64,000 nucleotides of DNA from Zygnema cylindricum (taxonomy: Eukaryota; Streptophyta; Zygnematophyceae; Zygnematales; Zygnemataceae): assembly GCA_037447655.1 (NCBI GenBank), contig JBBHKE010003578.1:17391-81390 (forward strand), given 5' to 3'. The notes beneath the pieces are model-generated. The model was not told the origin of the DNA, ran no database searches, and was given only the letters and a program-made list of their open reading frames with translations. How positions within the stretch are numbered: position 1 is the stretch's first letter; every line of letters begins with the position of its first letter. The translations under genes and the position numbers were made by a program. Below, piece by piece: positions 43,669 to 56,971 of the stretch.

Positions 43669-44706
43669 TGTTGAAATTTATAGATTTCTAGAGTATTTTC
43701 TAGGTTTAAATATGTTAGTATAAAAGGAAAAGAAAAGGACGGGCAGCCTGCCTCCACCTCCTCTCTCTAGCCCCCATACTTGTTGTAGTCACTAAAGGAT
43801 AGAGAGGGAGGTTGATCCATGGCTGCCTTAGTTCAAACAGGCAATTATTTTTAGTAGGTTTCCAAAAATATACCTGACGGACCGAGGATTTGATCCCGGT
43901 ACCTGCGATTTGTCAAGTTGGCCGATAGCGGTCAGCTTTATCCTATTAGACTAGGACCAATGCTAAATGCCATAGTATGTGGTAAATATATATACATTTA
44001 GAGAGGAACAAATCCATTTAACTAAAATTGTATACGGCATGCATAGATACAGTTTTATGAAAGTACGAAGGACGATACTATTTCAAAACGGATACCACGC
44101 ATTTTTCCGACAGCGAAACAAATGTCGCGCAAGTATTTATAACGGCTAAGATTGCATCTCGCTGCAAATCCAACGGCGCACATCATCGCCGAAATCCTCG
44201 AGTGGTCACTTTGGCGTTTTGTGATGTGGCATGACCTAGAGCCACGTGGAGAGATGACATTCGGTCATGAGAATTCCGAGGAATGTACGGACGAGTGAAA
44301 AGTAGACACGCGTCGGCTAAATAGCCTTGTTGTACATAGGTCGTACAAAAGGTACACCGGCAGTAGTACTTTTTGGTACGCTACAGTAATCTGATTGGTC
44401 TATACTTCAGTAGATAAAAGTTATTAGAGGGAATCAGGACTTAAAATTTTTTTGGTAGGTAGTCACCTCTCCCTTTGAGAGTTTGTACAAATTGGCATTT
44501 TTACTGCCTCATAACTTATCGGCTGGTTGTCCGTTTTCAGTGATTATTTTTGCTATGGACCCAGGGGAGACAAGGCTGCATGGAAGTGCAGTCAAATTGT
44601 CATTTTGCCTTTTTGGACAGCAGTGGTTGTGGCTTGAAGTGGGTTAGTTAAATACTATCTAGAGGCTTCCAGTATGTTGTGGTCCAATGGAGGACACAAA
44701 ATTGCA
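43669..44706 (+). repeat. K 5' LTR
   Basis: 1038 bp from TGTTGAAATTTATAG to AAAATTGCA. The gag ATG is at 44687, 20 nt from the end. The T-arm-like antisense hairpin near 43883 has one mismatch. The leader hairpin 2 is present near 44575-44593 (GCTGCA / TGCAGT). Confidence 0.95.
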
Positions 44707-45417
44707 GGTTATTGGCCCACCCTCTAGGGTACCCACCTTCAATAGATCTGGGTTCATCTATTGGGAAGCCATGATGATGGGAGCTTTGTGCGAAAAACGA
44801 TACTGGGGTATCGTCAGTGGACAAGTGAAACATCCACCTTCCGGAACTCCACCAAGATTTGGAGGAGTAAGGTTTCCTGCAGCAACGGCTGCCTTAGCGG
44901 AGGAGGCAGATGATGGGGACAGCAGTGTGTCCGAAAAGGGAAAAGGGAAGGAGACACCCCTCATCGTATTGCCAAAGTCCCGGGAGCAGCGACCGTGAAG
45001 ACCGCGGAGAACGATACTCAAATGTGGGAGGATGTAAACATGGCTGCCAAGAACTTCATTCTGAGGCACCTCACTCAAGCTTTGGCCACTCCTCATCTTC
45101 ACATTTACAAGGCAGAGGAGTTGTGGGTGAGTTTGAAGGAGATTTATAGAGCTGGAACTATTCAAGAGCTCCAATTGGCTGAGCAAAAGCTAGTGAGTTA
45201 CACTTACAAAGGAGGAAATATGTTAGATTACTGTAATGATCTTTCTTGTTTGTATATGGAGATGGAAAGTGCCGGATGGACAGGTACAATGAAAATGAAA
45301 GTTAACACCCTTATCATGAAGTTACCAGATGAGTACGGGAACATAGTGTACCGAGTACAAGAAATGGCAGATAGTTCATGGAAATGGAACACAGTGGTCA
45401 GGATGATACTTGTGTAG
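44687..45417 (+). pseudogene. gag: K gag, ATG inside LTR
   Basis: Starts MEDTKLQVIGPPSRV at 44687: six codons and two bases lie in the LTR, the rest spans the primer site. Gag motifs follow (FNRSGFIYWEAMMMGALCEKRYWGIVSGQ). The frame shifts near 44990-44998 into 44995-45417, the UBN2 core (LRHLTQALATPHLHIYKAEELW, MLDYCNDLSCLYME, NTLIMKLPDEYGNIVYRVQ), which stops at 45415. The CCHC knuckle lies further on at about 45559-45600. Confidence 0.88.
44707..44721 (+). other. Half-tRNA primer-binding site of K
   Basis: GGTTATTGGCCCACC, one mismatch from the site of C, immediately after the LTR. Complementary to the initiator tRNA-Met anticodon arm and translated as V-I-G-P-P. Confidence 0.78.
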
Positions 45418-47238
45418 GAAAACACAATGGAGATTAAGAGAGGAGGAAAGAGCATTCAAGCTCTAGCAGCAGGAGGAGACCGATAGGGGAAGGACCCGAA
45501 GAAACCGTACAAAGGGGAAAGAGATCATTCTGGAGGACCGAGGCCCGCAAAGGGTCTTTGTCATTTTTGCAAAAAGCCGGGACACTTCATCGCAAATTGT
45601 GTCAAGCTGTCGGAGCTGAGGCTCCAAGAAAACCGTGGAGGGGGTTCTTCCGGAGGGAAGAAAAAGTCACTTGTGGTTACAAAAGTGACCGAAGAAATCG
45701 AAGATGAGTATTCTGAGGAGGATGAGGAGCTTCTTCTTGACGAGAATCTGGAAGAGAAGGAGATCCATTGTAGACAGAAATGTGCCCTTGTAGCAATTCG
45801 GGAGGCTCCACAAGAAGGATGGATGATCGACTCAGGTGCATCCATGCATATCTGTCGTGATAAGGAACTCTTCACTAAGCTAAGAAAGATCCCTACTGTA
45901 GAGATAGAGTATGGGGATAGGAGAGTGGTTACTACAGATCTAGTGGGATCAGTAGATTTGAAAGTCTTAGTGGAGGGTAAGACTTCTATACTTACATTCT
46001 CAAATGTACTCTACATTCCTCAGCTGAGTAAAAATCTTGTCTCTACGTTTGTGTTAGAAGACAAAGAGTTTGATACCTTCACTAGAATGGGAGTCTTTAC
46101 AACTAAGTATGGGGATAAAGTTTACTTCACGGCAGATAAGGGTAGCCAAGGAATGTTTAGGCTTAACGTGAGTAATGAAAAGAAGAATGCTTACTATGTT
46201 GGTGTTCCTAAGTTGATGATTTGGCATAAGCGGTTTGGGCATGTACATTTTGATAGGTTGAGGGAAATGACAAAGCTTGGGGTAGTAGAAGGCATTTTGT
46301 TTGGGGATAATGAAATGATGGATGATTGTAGTGGCTGTGCTCAAGGTAAAGCTCACAGACTTCCCTTTCCCAAAGCCGCCACATATAGAGGTGAGAAAGT
46401 ATTAGATTTGGTCCACACACATATTTGGGGACCTGCAAAAGTACCTTCGGTTGGAGGAAAAAGGTTTATGATGACAATAATCGATGACTGGTCTAGATAC
46501 TATAGAGTATACTTTTTAAAAACAAAGTCGGAAGCATTAACTTAGTTCAAAGAATATAAAGCATGGAGTGAGAAGTTGCATGAAACCTCCATTAAGAGGA
46601 TAAAGAGTGATAATGGGGGGGGAATATACCTCTAACGAGATTGAGGAATATCTGACCTAGAACAAAATGGGGTAGCTGAGAGGTTGAATCGAACACTAGG
46701 AGATAGTGCATACAGTATGTTGGCCGACAAGAAAATATGAAAGAGATTTTGGGCAGAGGCAATGAACTGTGCCAACTACATTAAGAATAGAGTCCTTACC
46801 TCAGCTGTAAAGGGACTGACACCTTATGAGAGATGGGTTGAAAGGAAACCAGATATTTCACACCTTAAAGTTTTCGGTAGCCAAGTTTACAGTCTTGACA
46901 CCGATAGGAAAAACTGGAAACTAGATGCTAAGGGAAAACCTGGATACTTTGTGGGATATGATGAGGATGTTAAGGGGTATAGAGTCTATGACTTAGCAAA
47001 GAAGGATATCATCCTGGTCAAACACCTAGTTGTCATGGATGAAGGAAAGTCATTTAATCCCTTCAAATAAACAAAGATGATAAAAATCAGATTCGAGTCC
47101 GAAAGTGAGGAGAACTCGGTCGTTCCCGAAAGGGACATGAGTGAAACCGTGATTGCAGATTGAGGGGAGATCCGAGAAACAGAAGACTCACCGGAAACCT
47201 CACATACTCCTATGGACCTCGAGGAGATAGAAGAATGA
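45418..47238 (+). pseudogene. pol: K zinc knuckle, protease and integrase remnant
   Basis: CCHC knuckle CHFCKKPGHFIANC (about 45559-45600), protease MIDSGASMHIC (45829), GAG_pre zinc finger (IWHKRFGHVHFDRLREM, CSGCAQGK), integrase core. The first catalytic aspartate is histidine (HTHIWGP; A1 and A2 have HTDIWGP). A run of eight or nine G at 46613-46621 marks a frameshift after KSDNG, with a small deletion following. Stops at 46543, 46738, 47068, 47161 and 47236. The linker and the first part of RT are deleted. Confidence 0.9.
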
Positions 47239-48627
47239 TTGGTAGCGAAGGGGTTCACCCAAAAGGAGGGGATTGACTATGAGGAGACCTTTGCTCCAGT
47301 CGTTCGGTTCCCATCACCAAGGATTCTCCTCAGTCTGGCAGCAGCGGAAGACTTGGAAATACACCAGATGGACATTAAGACAACTTTTCTTAATGGTGAG
47401 TTAGAGGAAGAAATTTTCAGGAAGCAACCCGAGGGGTTCGTGGAAGAAGGAGAAGAGAGCAAAGTCTGCAGGCTCATCAAGTCCTTATATGGACTGAAGT
47501 AGGCTCCCCGACATTGGAATAAGAAACTAGATGAGTTTCTCACCGATCTGGTATATATCCGTATAAGCTCTGACCATTCTATCTATATGTTTGAAGATGA
47601 GAATGGTGTCATTTTTATTGCAATTTATGTGGATGATCTGCTTGTGTTGAGTAAGTCTTTGGAAAAGATCAATAGGCTAAAGAAAGATCTTAGGGGCAGA
47701 TTTGATATGAAGGATTTAGGGGAGGCAAAATATATTTTGGGGATCCAAATGGAGAGAGATAGGGGGAAGAAGATTATCAGACTTACTCAGAAAGAAGCAA
47801 TAGGTAATGTGCTTGAGAAATTCCAAATGGAAAATACTAACAGTTGTACCACTCCCATGGACTTGAAAAAAGTAAGTGATGGGAGTGTAGAAGGAGGAGT
47901 GATAATCTTAGATGATCAGATCAGTCCAGAGGAGAGAGAGTTTATGAAGTCTATTCCTTACAAACAGGTCGTAGGAAGTTTGATCTACTTTATGAACTGT
48001 ATAAGGCCAGACATAGCGGCAGCAGTAGGAGTCCTCAGTAAGAGTCTCAACGATCCTAGAAAGAGAGATAGGGAAGCAGCCAAGAGAGTCATGAGATATC
48101 TGGTTGGAACCAGAGAATTATGGTTGCATTTGGGAGGGGAGCACACTGATATCACCACTTGGAGTGATGCCAGTTATGGGGATGCACCTTTGAGAAGATG
48201 CACTTCTTGATATGTTTTGTATGTGGGGGAAGGTGCTTGCTGTTGGAGCAGTAAGCAACAAAAGGTGGTCGCTCAGTCTACTATGGAGGCTGAGTATATG
48301 GCGTCTTGTTCTGCTGTAAAAGAACTAATGTGGGTGAAGTCATTATTGCAAGAATTGGGATATATGAAGGAGGGAGTGCATGAAATCTTTTGTGATAATC
48401 AAGCTGCAATCGCAATTTCAGCCAATCCAAAACACCATTTCAAAGCAAAACATATGGACATAAGATTAAGCTTCGTAAGAGAAAAAGTTGAAAATAAAAT
48501 TTTAAATCTTGTGTATAGACCTGATGAAGAAATGGTGGCTGACATGATGACCAAACTTGTGCCCTCTCCTAAATTAAAATATTGTCGGGAAAAATGCGGG
48601 TTGAAAGAAAAATTAAAATTTGACTAG
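47239..48627 (+). pseudogene. pol: K reverse transcriptase and RNase H remnant
   Basis: One frame with stops at 47500 and 48208. RT motifs: KEGIDYEETFAPVVRFPS, QMDIKTTFLNGELEEE, IYVDDLLVLSK (47620-47650, intact YVDD), MKDLGEAKYILGIQMERD. RNase H motifs: TTWSDASYGD, STMEAEYMAS, FCDNQAAIAI, HMDIRL. Ends at 48625-48627, just before the purine tract. Confidence 0.92.
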
Positions 48628-48640
48628 AAAATTAGGGGAG

Positions 48641-49677
48641 TGTTGAAATTCATAGATTTCTAGAGTATTTTCTAGGTTTAAATATATTAGTATAAAAGGA
48701 AAAGAAAAGGACGGGCAGCCTGCCTCCACCTCCTCTCTCTAGCCCCCATTTTTGTTGTAGTCACTGAAGGATAGAGAGGGAGGTTGATCCATGGCTGCCT
48801 TAGTTCAAACAGGCAATTATTTTTAGTAGGTTTCTAAAAATATACCTGACGGACCCGGGATTTGATCCCGGTACCTACGGTTTTTCAAGTTGGCCGATAG
48901 CGGTCAGCTTTATCCTATTATACTAGGACCAATGCTAAATGCCATAGTATGTGGTAAATATATATACATTTAGAGAGGAACAAATCCATTTAACTAAAAG
49001 TGTATACGGCATGCATAGATACAATTTTATGAAAGTACGAAGTACGATATTATTTCAAAACGGATACCACGCATTTTTCCGACAGCGAAACAAATGTTGC
49101 GCAAGTATTTATAACAGCTAAGATTGCATCTCGCTGCAAATCCAACGGCGCACATCATCGCCGAAATCGCGGAGTGGTCACTTTAGCGTTTTGTGACGTG
49201 GCATGACCTAGAGCCACGTGGAGAGATGACATTCGGTCATAAGAATTCCGAGGAATGTACGGACAAGTGAAAAGTAGACACACGTCCGCTAAATAGCCTT
49301 GTTGTACATAGGTCGTACAAAAGGTACACCGACAGTACTACTTTTTGGTACAATACAGTAATCTGATTGGTCCGTACTTTAGTAGATAGAATTTATTAGA
49401 GGGAATCACGACTTATAAATTTTTGGTAGGTAGTCACGTCTCCCTTTGAGAGTTTGTACAAATTGGCATTTTTACTGCCTCATAACTTATCGGCTGGTTG
49501 GCTGTTTTCAGTTATTCTTTTTGCTACGGACTCAAAGGTGTCAAGGCTGCATAAAGGTGCAGTCAAACTGTCATTTTGCCTTTTTGGACAGTAGTGGTTG
49601 TGGCTTGAAGTGGGTTAGTTAAATATTATCTAGAGGTTTCGTGTATGTTGTGGTCCAATGGAGGACACGGAATTCCA
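48641..49677 (+). repeat. K 3' LTR
   Basis: 1037 bp, close to the 5' LTR. It includes a perfect 5-bp T-arm-like hairpin at 48855-48871 (CCGGG, 7-nt loop, CCCGG). It ends GGAATTCCA. The ATG is 20 nt from the end, followed here by flanking DNA. Confidence 0.94.
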
Positions 49678-49723
49678 TATATCACACATAGAATTCATCG
49701 CACAAGTCATAGAATACAATAGA

Positions 49724-50234
49724 TATTGAAATCTCTGATTCAGGGAAGGTATTTTCTAGGTATTAATTAGGTAAAATGACTAAAAGAAAAAGCACAAGTA
49801 GCCTGCCTCGAACTTCTCTCTCTAGCCCCCATACTTGTTGTAGTCACTGAAGGAGAGAGAGGGCGGTGGAGCCATGGCTGCCTTAGCTCCATAGGCAGGA
49901 CTGAAGAGTGACCTATGTCACTCTCAACAAAAGATTGAGTCCAACAGGACTCGAACCTCCGACCGGCAGAGCAAGGCATAACCGTCAGCTCTTACCGGTC
50001 TGTCGTAGTAGTCTGTTAGCATACATAGTGTTTGATAGCCATTTAAACATTAGCATGATCATTAATTCGTTCAACGGAATAATAAATTACTAACATAGAA
50101 ACTAGTTGAGTTTTAGTGCGTACGAAACAAATGTACCGGACATTTGTTATTTTGGACGGCGAACATTAAAAGCCGTTTTGAATCCAACGGTCCGCATAAT
50201 CGCAGCGATCCCGGAATAGCCGCATTGGCAGTTT
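49724..50234 (+). repeat. A2 5' LTR, truncated
   Basis: First half of an A LTR, including the antisense tRNA-like segment (about 49947-50008). It breaks within GGCAGTTT, where LTR and gag share GTTT, and continues as CTGCAAAAAGCTAGG of the zinc knuckle. Confidence 0.88.
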
Positions 50235-53200
50235 CTGCAAAAAGCTAGGACACTTCATAGCTGATTGCATCAAGCTGTCGGAGCTAAGGCTCCAAGAAAA
50301 CCGTGGAGGAGGCTCTTCCGGGGAAAGAAGAAGGCACTTGTGGTCACACGAGTGAAAGGAGAGACCGAGGAGGATGAGTCCTCAGATGAAGAGGATGGGG
50401 AGTTCTTTCTTGATGAGAATATAGAGGAGAAAGAGAACCCTCGAAGACAAAAGTGTGCTCTTGGAGCCATTCGGGAAGCTCCATAGGAGGGATGGATCAT
50501 CGACTCAGATGCATCCATGCATATGTGTCGTGAGAGGCACCTCTTCACTTAATTAAGAAAGATCCCCACGTAAAAATAGAGTATAGGGATGGGAGAGTAG
50601 TTACCACAGATCTAGTGGGATCGGTAGATTTGAAAGTCTATACTCACTTTCTCAGATGTGCTCTACATACCTCAGCTAAGTAAAAATCTTTTGTCTATTT
50701 CTGTATTAGATGACAAGGATTTTAATACCTTCACTAGAAAGGGAGTCTTTACAGCTAAGTACGGAGATGAAGTCTACTTCACAGCAGATAAGGGTAGCGA
50801 AGGAATGTTTAGGCTTAACCTGAGTAATGAAAAGAAGAGTGCTTACTATGTTGGTGTCTCGAGCTTGATGATCTGGCAAAAGCGGCTGGGGCATGTGCAT
50901 TTTGACAGGCTGAGGGGAAATGAAGAAGCTTAGTGTGGCAGAAGGCATTCAGTTTGGGGATAATGAAATGATGGATGATTGTAGTGGCTTTGCCCATGGT
51001 AAGTCTCATAGACTCCCCTTTCCCAAAACTGCCACAAATAGAGGTGAGAAAGTACTCGATCTGGTCCACACAGATATCTGGGGACCAGCAAGAGTACCTT
51101 CGGTTGGGGTGAAGTTGTATATGCTTACAATTAGTGATGATTGGTCCAGATATTCTAGAGTCTACTTCCGGAAAACAAAGTTTGAAACACCAAAGTACTT
51201 TAAATAATACCAAGCCTGGAGTGAAAGGTTGCACGGAACCCCCATTAAGAGAATAAGAAGTGATAATGGGGGAGAGTACACATCTAACAGTTTGAAGAAT
51301 ACTTGAGAGATGAGGGAGTTAAGCATCAGAAAACTGTACTGAATAATCTAGAGCAAAATGGGGTAGCTGAGAGGTTGAACCGGACTTTGGGAGATAGTGT
51401 GTGTAGTATGTTGGCAGATAAGAAAATAGGAAGAAGATTTTGGGCAAAAGCCATGAACTGTGCTAACTATATTAAGAATAGAGTCCTCACTACAGCAGTC
51501 AAAGGAATGACACCTTATGAGAGATGGGTTGGAAGGAAACCGGATATTTCTCACTTGAAAGTATTCGGTAGTCAAGTTTACAGTCTTGACACAGATAAGA
51601 AAAACTGGAAACTAGATGCTAAAGGAAAATCGAGATATTTTGTGGGATACGATGAGGATGTGAAGGGATATAGAGTCTATGACTTGGCTAAACAAGATAT
51701 CATTCTGGTAAAGCACCTAGTTGTCATGGATGAACGGAAGTCATTTCATCCCTATAAATACACCAAGAAAATCACATTCAGTTTTGAGTCCGAGAGTGAG
51801 GATGACTTAGATCTTCCAAGAAAGGATACAAGTGAAAACGTGATTGCAGATTCAGGGGAGATCCAAGATGGGGGAGATACACGGAAATCTCCTCATATTT
51901 CTACACACTCTGAGGAGAGAGAGGAAGAGGAGCCATAACCGGTTTTCATGGAAAGGGGAGCTGATGAGACAGTGCAAAGGAATCCAAGACTTCCCTCGAT
52001 TCCAGCTTCGGACTTCGAGGGAGAACGCAGGAGCAGCAAAAAACTACAAGATAAACACGCTGCTCACAATGTAACAAAGCTATCTTACCCAGATGAGCCT
52101 CAATCATACTCGGATGCAATGGACAGTCCGGAGAAAGACCAATGGGTCAGAGCCATAAATGATGAGATGGCTTCCATCATGGAAGCGAATACTTGGGAGC
52201 TAGTGGACAGTCCTCCAGACAGAAAACCTATCGGGTGCAAATTGGTATTTAAACTAAAGCTGAACCCAGATAATACCATTGAGAGATATAAGGCTCGGTT
52301 GGTAGCAAAGGGGTTCACCCAAAAAGAAGGGATAGATTATGAGGATACTTTTGCTCCTGTGGTTCGGTTCCCATCTGTAAGGATTCTCCTTAGTCTAGCA
52401 GCAGCGGAAGACATGGAAATTCATCAGATGGATATCAAGACCGCCTTCCTCAATAGTGAACTAGAGGAAGAAATCTTCATGGGGCAGCCATAGGGTTTTG
52501 TAGAGGAACGAGAACAGAGCAAAGTTTGCAGGCTCATAAAGTCTTTATATAGACTGAAGCAGGCTCCCAAAAAACAGAACAAGAAACTAAATGAGTTTCT
52601 CACCGGTCTGGGATATATTCGGATCAGTTCTGACCAGTCTATTTATATGTTTGAGGATGAGAATGGTGTGTTTTTTATTGCAATTTATGTGGATGATTTG
52701 TTGGTGTTAAGTAAGTCTATGGAAAAGATCAATAAGCTAAAGAAAGATCTTAGGAGCAGATTTGACATGAACGATTTAGGGGAAGCTAAATATATTTTGG
52801 GAATTCAAATGGAAAGAGATAACGGGAAGAGGATAATCAGACTTACTCAGAAAGAAACTATCAGAAATATGCTTGAGAAATTTCGGATGGAAAAGGCAAA
52901 CAGTTGTACCACTCCTATGGACTTGAACAAAGTAAGTGATGGGAGTGTAGAAGGAGGAGTGATGATACTAGATGATCAAATGAGTCCAGAAGAGAGACAG
53001 TTTATGAAGTCTATTTCGTACAGACAGGTTGTAGGAAGCTTGATTTACTTTATGAATTGTACTAGACCAGACATAGCAGCAGCAATTGGAGTGCTCAATA
53101 GGAGTCTTAATGATCATAGGAAGAAACACTGGGAGGCAACCAAGAGAGTCATGAGATACTTGGTGGGAACCAGAGATTTATGGTTGCACTTGGGAGGGGA

Positions 53201-53684
53201 GCACACTGACATCACTACTTGGAGTGATGGCAATTATGGGGATGCACCTATGAGAAGATGCATTTCTGGGTATGTGTTGTATGTGGGGGAAGGTGCTTGC
53301 TGCTCGAGTAGCAAGCAACAAAAGGTGGTTGCTCAATCCACTATGGAGGCTGAGTATATGGCCTCTTGTTCTGTTGTGAAAAAGCTGATGTTTGTCAAGT
53401 CTTTATTGCAAGAACTGGGGTATATGAAGAAGGGAGTGCATTAGGTGTTTTGTGATAATCAGGATGAATTGCAATTGCAGCCAATCGAAATAATCATTTC
53501 AAGGGTAAGCATATAGATATAAGATTGATTTGTGTGAGGGAAAAAGTTGAAAACAAAATTGTGAATCTAGTGTATAGGGGTGATGGGGAAATGGTGGCTG
53601 ATATGATGACAAAACCTGTGCCATCTCCCAAGTTAAAATACCGTAGAAAAAAGTGTGGGTTAAAAGAGAAACTGAAATTAGATT
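50235..53684 (+). pseudogene. pol: A2 gag end and pol remnant
   Basis: Starts in the zinc knuckle (FCKKLGHF), then protease, zinc finger, integrase, RT and RNase H as in A1. Frame breaks near 50555, 50640 (about 25 bp missing relative to A1) and 50925; stops at 50484, 51205, 51936, 52491 and 53442. The last two equal A1 2111 and 3062. The frame 51948-52493 keeps the integrase end and RT start; 52647-53444 keeps IYVDDLLVLSK and WSDGNYGD. A one-base loss near 53465 breaks the RNase H FCDNQ region. Confidence 0.92.
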
Positions 53685-53699
53685 AGAAAATAAGGGGAG

Positions 53700-54696
53700 T
53701 GTTGAAATCTCTGATTTAGGGAAGGTATTTTCTAGGTCTTAAGGTAATATAACTAAAAGAAAAAGCACATGCAACCTACCTCCACCTTCTCCCTCTAGCC
53801 CCCATACTTGTTCTAGTCATTGAAAGAGAGAGAGGGCGGTGGAGCTAGGGCTGCCTCAGCTCCATAGGCAGGACTGAAGAGTGACCTAAGTCACTCTCAA
53901 CAAAAGGTTAAGTCCAATAGGACTCGAACCTCCGACCGGCCGAGCGAGGCGTAGCCGTCAACTCTTACCGGTCTGTCGTATTAGTCCGTTAGGATACATA
54001 GTGTTTAATAGCCATTTAAACATTAGCAAGATCATTAATTCGTTCAACGGAATAATAAATTAAGAACATAGAAACTAGTTGAGTTTTAGTGCGTACGAAA
54101 CAAATTTACCAGACATTTGTTATTTTGGACGGCGAACATTAAAAGCCGGTTTGGATCCGATGGTCCGCATCATCGTCGCGATCCCGGAATAGCCGCATTG
54201 GCGATTTTAAGACGTGACATGACTTGTCGACACGTGGCAAGATATTATTGGGAAGCGAGAATCCGCGGGAGCACAATGACAAGTTTGGAGGAGACAGACA
54301 TCCACTCCCTGGTCTTGTCGTTCACAGGCCGTACCGAAAGTACATCAGCCCTAGTACTTTTCTGTACTGTACAGTCTTCTGATTAGTTCGTACATCACTA
54401 GATAGGGGTTGTGAGAGGGGTTTAAGACTCAGAGGATTGAGGAGGTAGCCACCTCTCTCCCAACAAGCTTGTATAAATATTGACATCTTTGCCACTTGAT
54501 AATTAATTGCTTTGCTGGGCATTTTTGGTGATTCTTTTTTTTCCGTGGACTCAAAGGAGTCCAAACTGCATAGGGGTGCAGTTAGATTTACTATTTGTCT
54601 GCTTGGGTGGTAGTGATCCAAGTTGAAAGAGGGCTAGCTAAAAGCTATCTAGAGGCTTCCTGAATTCAGCGATCGAATGGGGGACACAGAATTGCA
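53700..54696 (+). repeat. A2 3' LTR
   Basis: 997 bp, TGTTGAAATCTC to ATTGCA, preceded by AAATAAGGGGAG. Near identical to 3321-4316. ATG at 54677, TATA-like box at 54472. Confidence 0.93.
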
Positions 54697-56971
54697 ATAG
54701 CGTTAATCCTTATTAGGGCAAAATAATTATTAGTCAAAAGAAAACAATAGTGTTATTAACGTTATTCATGACCTCGGGTAAATAAAATATGAGCTTTGAT
54801 TAACACACATAACACCAATTCAGATACACACCCCAATGGTGTGGTTGTTATAGCCCGTGTTCACATAGGCGACGTTTGAATACGTGATTAGTGGTTCGTG
54901 CGATTTTCCCCGTCTTTATTACAAGGAATCAAATGTGAATGCTCCATTATCTGTCGACGCCACTCACTTTCTCATATCGACAACGTACCCTAACAATTTT
55001 TATTAAACTTTAGTGCGAAATTGCGAACACTTCAAGTATTGACTGACATAATCTTTACACTATATTATGTAGAAACTGTCTAAATTAGTGTACTTCCTGC
55101 TAATTAAACCATATATACATTAACAAATAGATAAATATTTTTAAAAAATTGTTTCATGTTCGAGAGTCAAAATTCAAAGGCGCGGAAATAGTGATGTTTA
55201 CACTAATGATTCACGCCTTCACGGCAAAGGTCGCAAAAATCAAAAATTAACATAACCGAAATCGATCGTTTTTTTTTCAAAATTTGAGTAATCGACGCCC
55301 AACCGGATTGTTAACCGTTAACTGATCGGCGTTTACGAAAATAAAAGTTAACCGAAACTCCATTTCTCGCGACTAACCGTGCCCGCCTGTAACTGAAAAG
55401 GTACAAAATTAATTAATGTACGGCGTATGAATAAGCAAATAATTACGATTTGTCGCGTTCCCTAAGATTTGCGAAATGAATACTGTTACTACCGTGTCAG
55501 ATCTGCGACGCTAATGATGATGAAACGTACTTCCACGTTACCAAAGAGTACAAAGTATAATAATGTTGGATTGAATGGACATTACAAAATTTTCATTTTT
55601 TTTTGTTTTTTTTCTTAACCGACCGTAACCGACTTTTTTTTTCTGGTGAATCAACCGACCGCAACCGCCCGTCCCCCAAAATTTGGCAACCGAATCCGTT
55701 CCGGATCCGGCGCGGGCGGTCTGTTAACGGTCGGTCACGGTTTCGGTTGACCGTTTGCGACCTCTACTTCACGATGTATTATGGTTGTGGCCGATTCTAC
55801 CGATGTCACATGATTTCCGACAGAATTGATAAACTTCAAAAGTCCCGTTGCAAGTTGCTCGCCGGAGCTCTTTCGATTCGAATAAAATTTTGTTTTTCAT
55901 TATGTACAATAAAATTTGCAAATAGGCAAATTTGTGGATCGTACTAGAGTGTACAGTGTCAATCTTTTACAATCATATAATTCACACGGACCAACTGTCC
56001 AAAAATCAGTTCCGTACGACGTATGCTGTTTTGTGCTCAGTTATGTGGAGCACTCCAAACCCACTGTCTTGTGAACATACTATATAGCACAGTAGATTCG
56101 TTTGGTATAGTGACTGTGTACGGTCTCACAAAGTGGTTGGATAAGCGCGTGCGCGTGCCCGTGTAACCAAAATGATGAAGTGGTACTTTGTATATTAGTG
56201 AAGATTCTACGTACTACAGTACTGTAATATGCATAGCGTTCGAATATGCGCAAATGAAATCGTTACTTGGAATTGTGATGGTTGTAGACGTGGGTAAAAA
56301 GTTGTGACGATTGTAGACGACTACAAAACATGCGACAATGGGTGACGTCAACGAAAATATCTTGTTTTAGGTCTTAGAAAATAAAATCTTGATTTCAAAA
56401 AGTGCGATGGTAAAAATCATCGAAATACAAAAGGGTTTCAAAAAAGAAAAAGTAACGGTTAAATATTATAAAAGCCAAAGGAGGCGAAGGCGTTGTGCCC
56501 ACGTGTTAATAAAAAGATTTTTTTCAGTAGTTTTCACACAAAATGGGACTTGCAACAAGAAAATCTTATGTCGTACTACAAATGGCCAAGAACCAAAGTA
56601 CGTTACGCGTCCTCTTAAAACTTACTACAATTTGGCGTTATTATCTTTTCGACCCACTTCCACGTCTTGCCAACTCATCTTCAAACCTTTAATAAAAGAC
56701 ACTTGGGAGGTGATTTTATTAAAAGTAATAACCGATTGACTAATATGAAAACTTCATTGCAAACATCAAACGATTTCGAACAAATTTGCACAAGGGAAAG
56801 TACACGCGATTTTTTTCTCAGCTCGCCACACGCCACACGCGTGTAATGGGAAAATGATAAGCATGTAAGTAAAAAAAGTCGCAAGGATCTTGGACCTCAA
56901 CTTTCATTTTTGGGTGGTCGTCTTTGTCTCCCCCCCTCTTTCGCACTCGACTGCTCGTCTTTCTCTATTAT
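54697..56971. other. Non-coding duplicated flank
   Basis: Copy of 4317-4443, 19261-20881 and 24924-25442 joined without the B and E insertions. No gene recognised. The second hAT element is annotated separately. Confidence 0.8.
55225..55766. mobile_element. hAT-type miniature element, second copy
   Basis: Duplicate of 19657-20198 with the same ends and the same flanks CTTCACGG (55217-55224) and CTTCACGA (55767-55774). It therefore predates the segmental duplication. Confidence 0.8.

Larger units (their letters stand above)
43669..49677 (+). mobile_element. Copia element K with both LTRs
   Basis: 6009 bp. 5' LTR 43669-44706, primer site 44707-44721, gag-pol remains in copia order, purine tract to 48640, 3' LTR 48641-49677. 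The target duplication TATAT is exact (43664-43668, 49678-49682). Pol has multiple stops, a frameshift in integrase and a deletion of a few hundred bases between integrase and RT, so it cannot move by itself. Confidence 0.95.
49724..54696 (+). mobile_element. Copia element A2 (5' deleted)
   Basis: Begins TATTGAAATC (TG mutated to TA), 46 bp right of K. The flanks ATAGA (49719-49723) and ATAGC (54697-54701) match in four of five bases. The 5' LTR is cut at about 50234 and joined to the gag zinc knuckle, deleting the LTR end, primer site and most of gag. From about 50399 it parallels A1. Confidence 0.9.
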
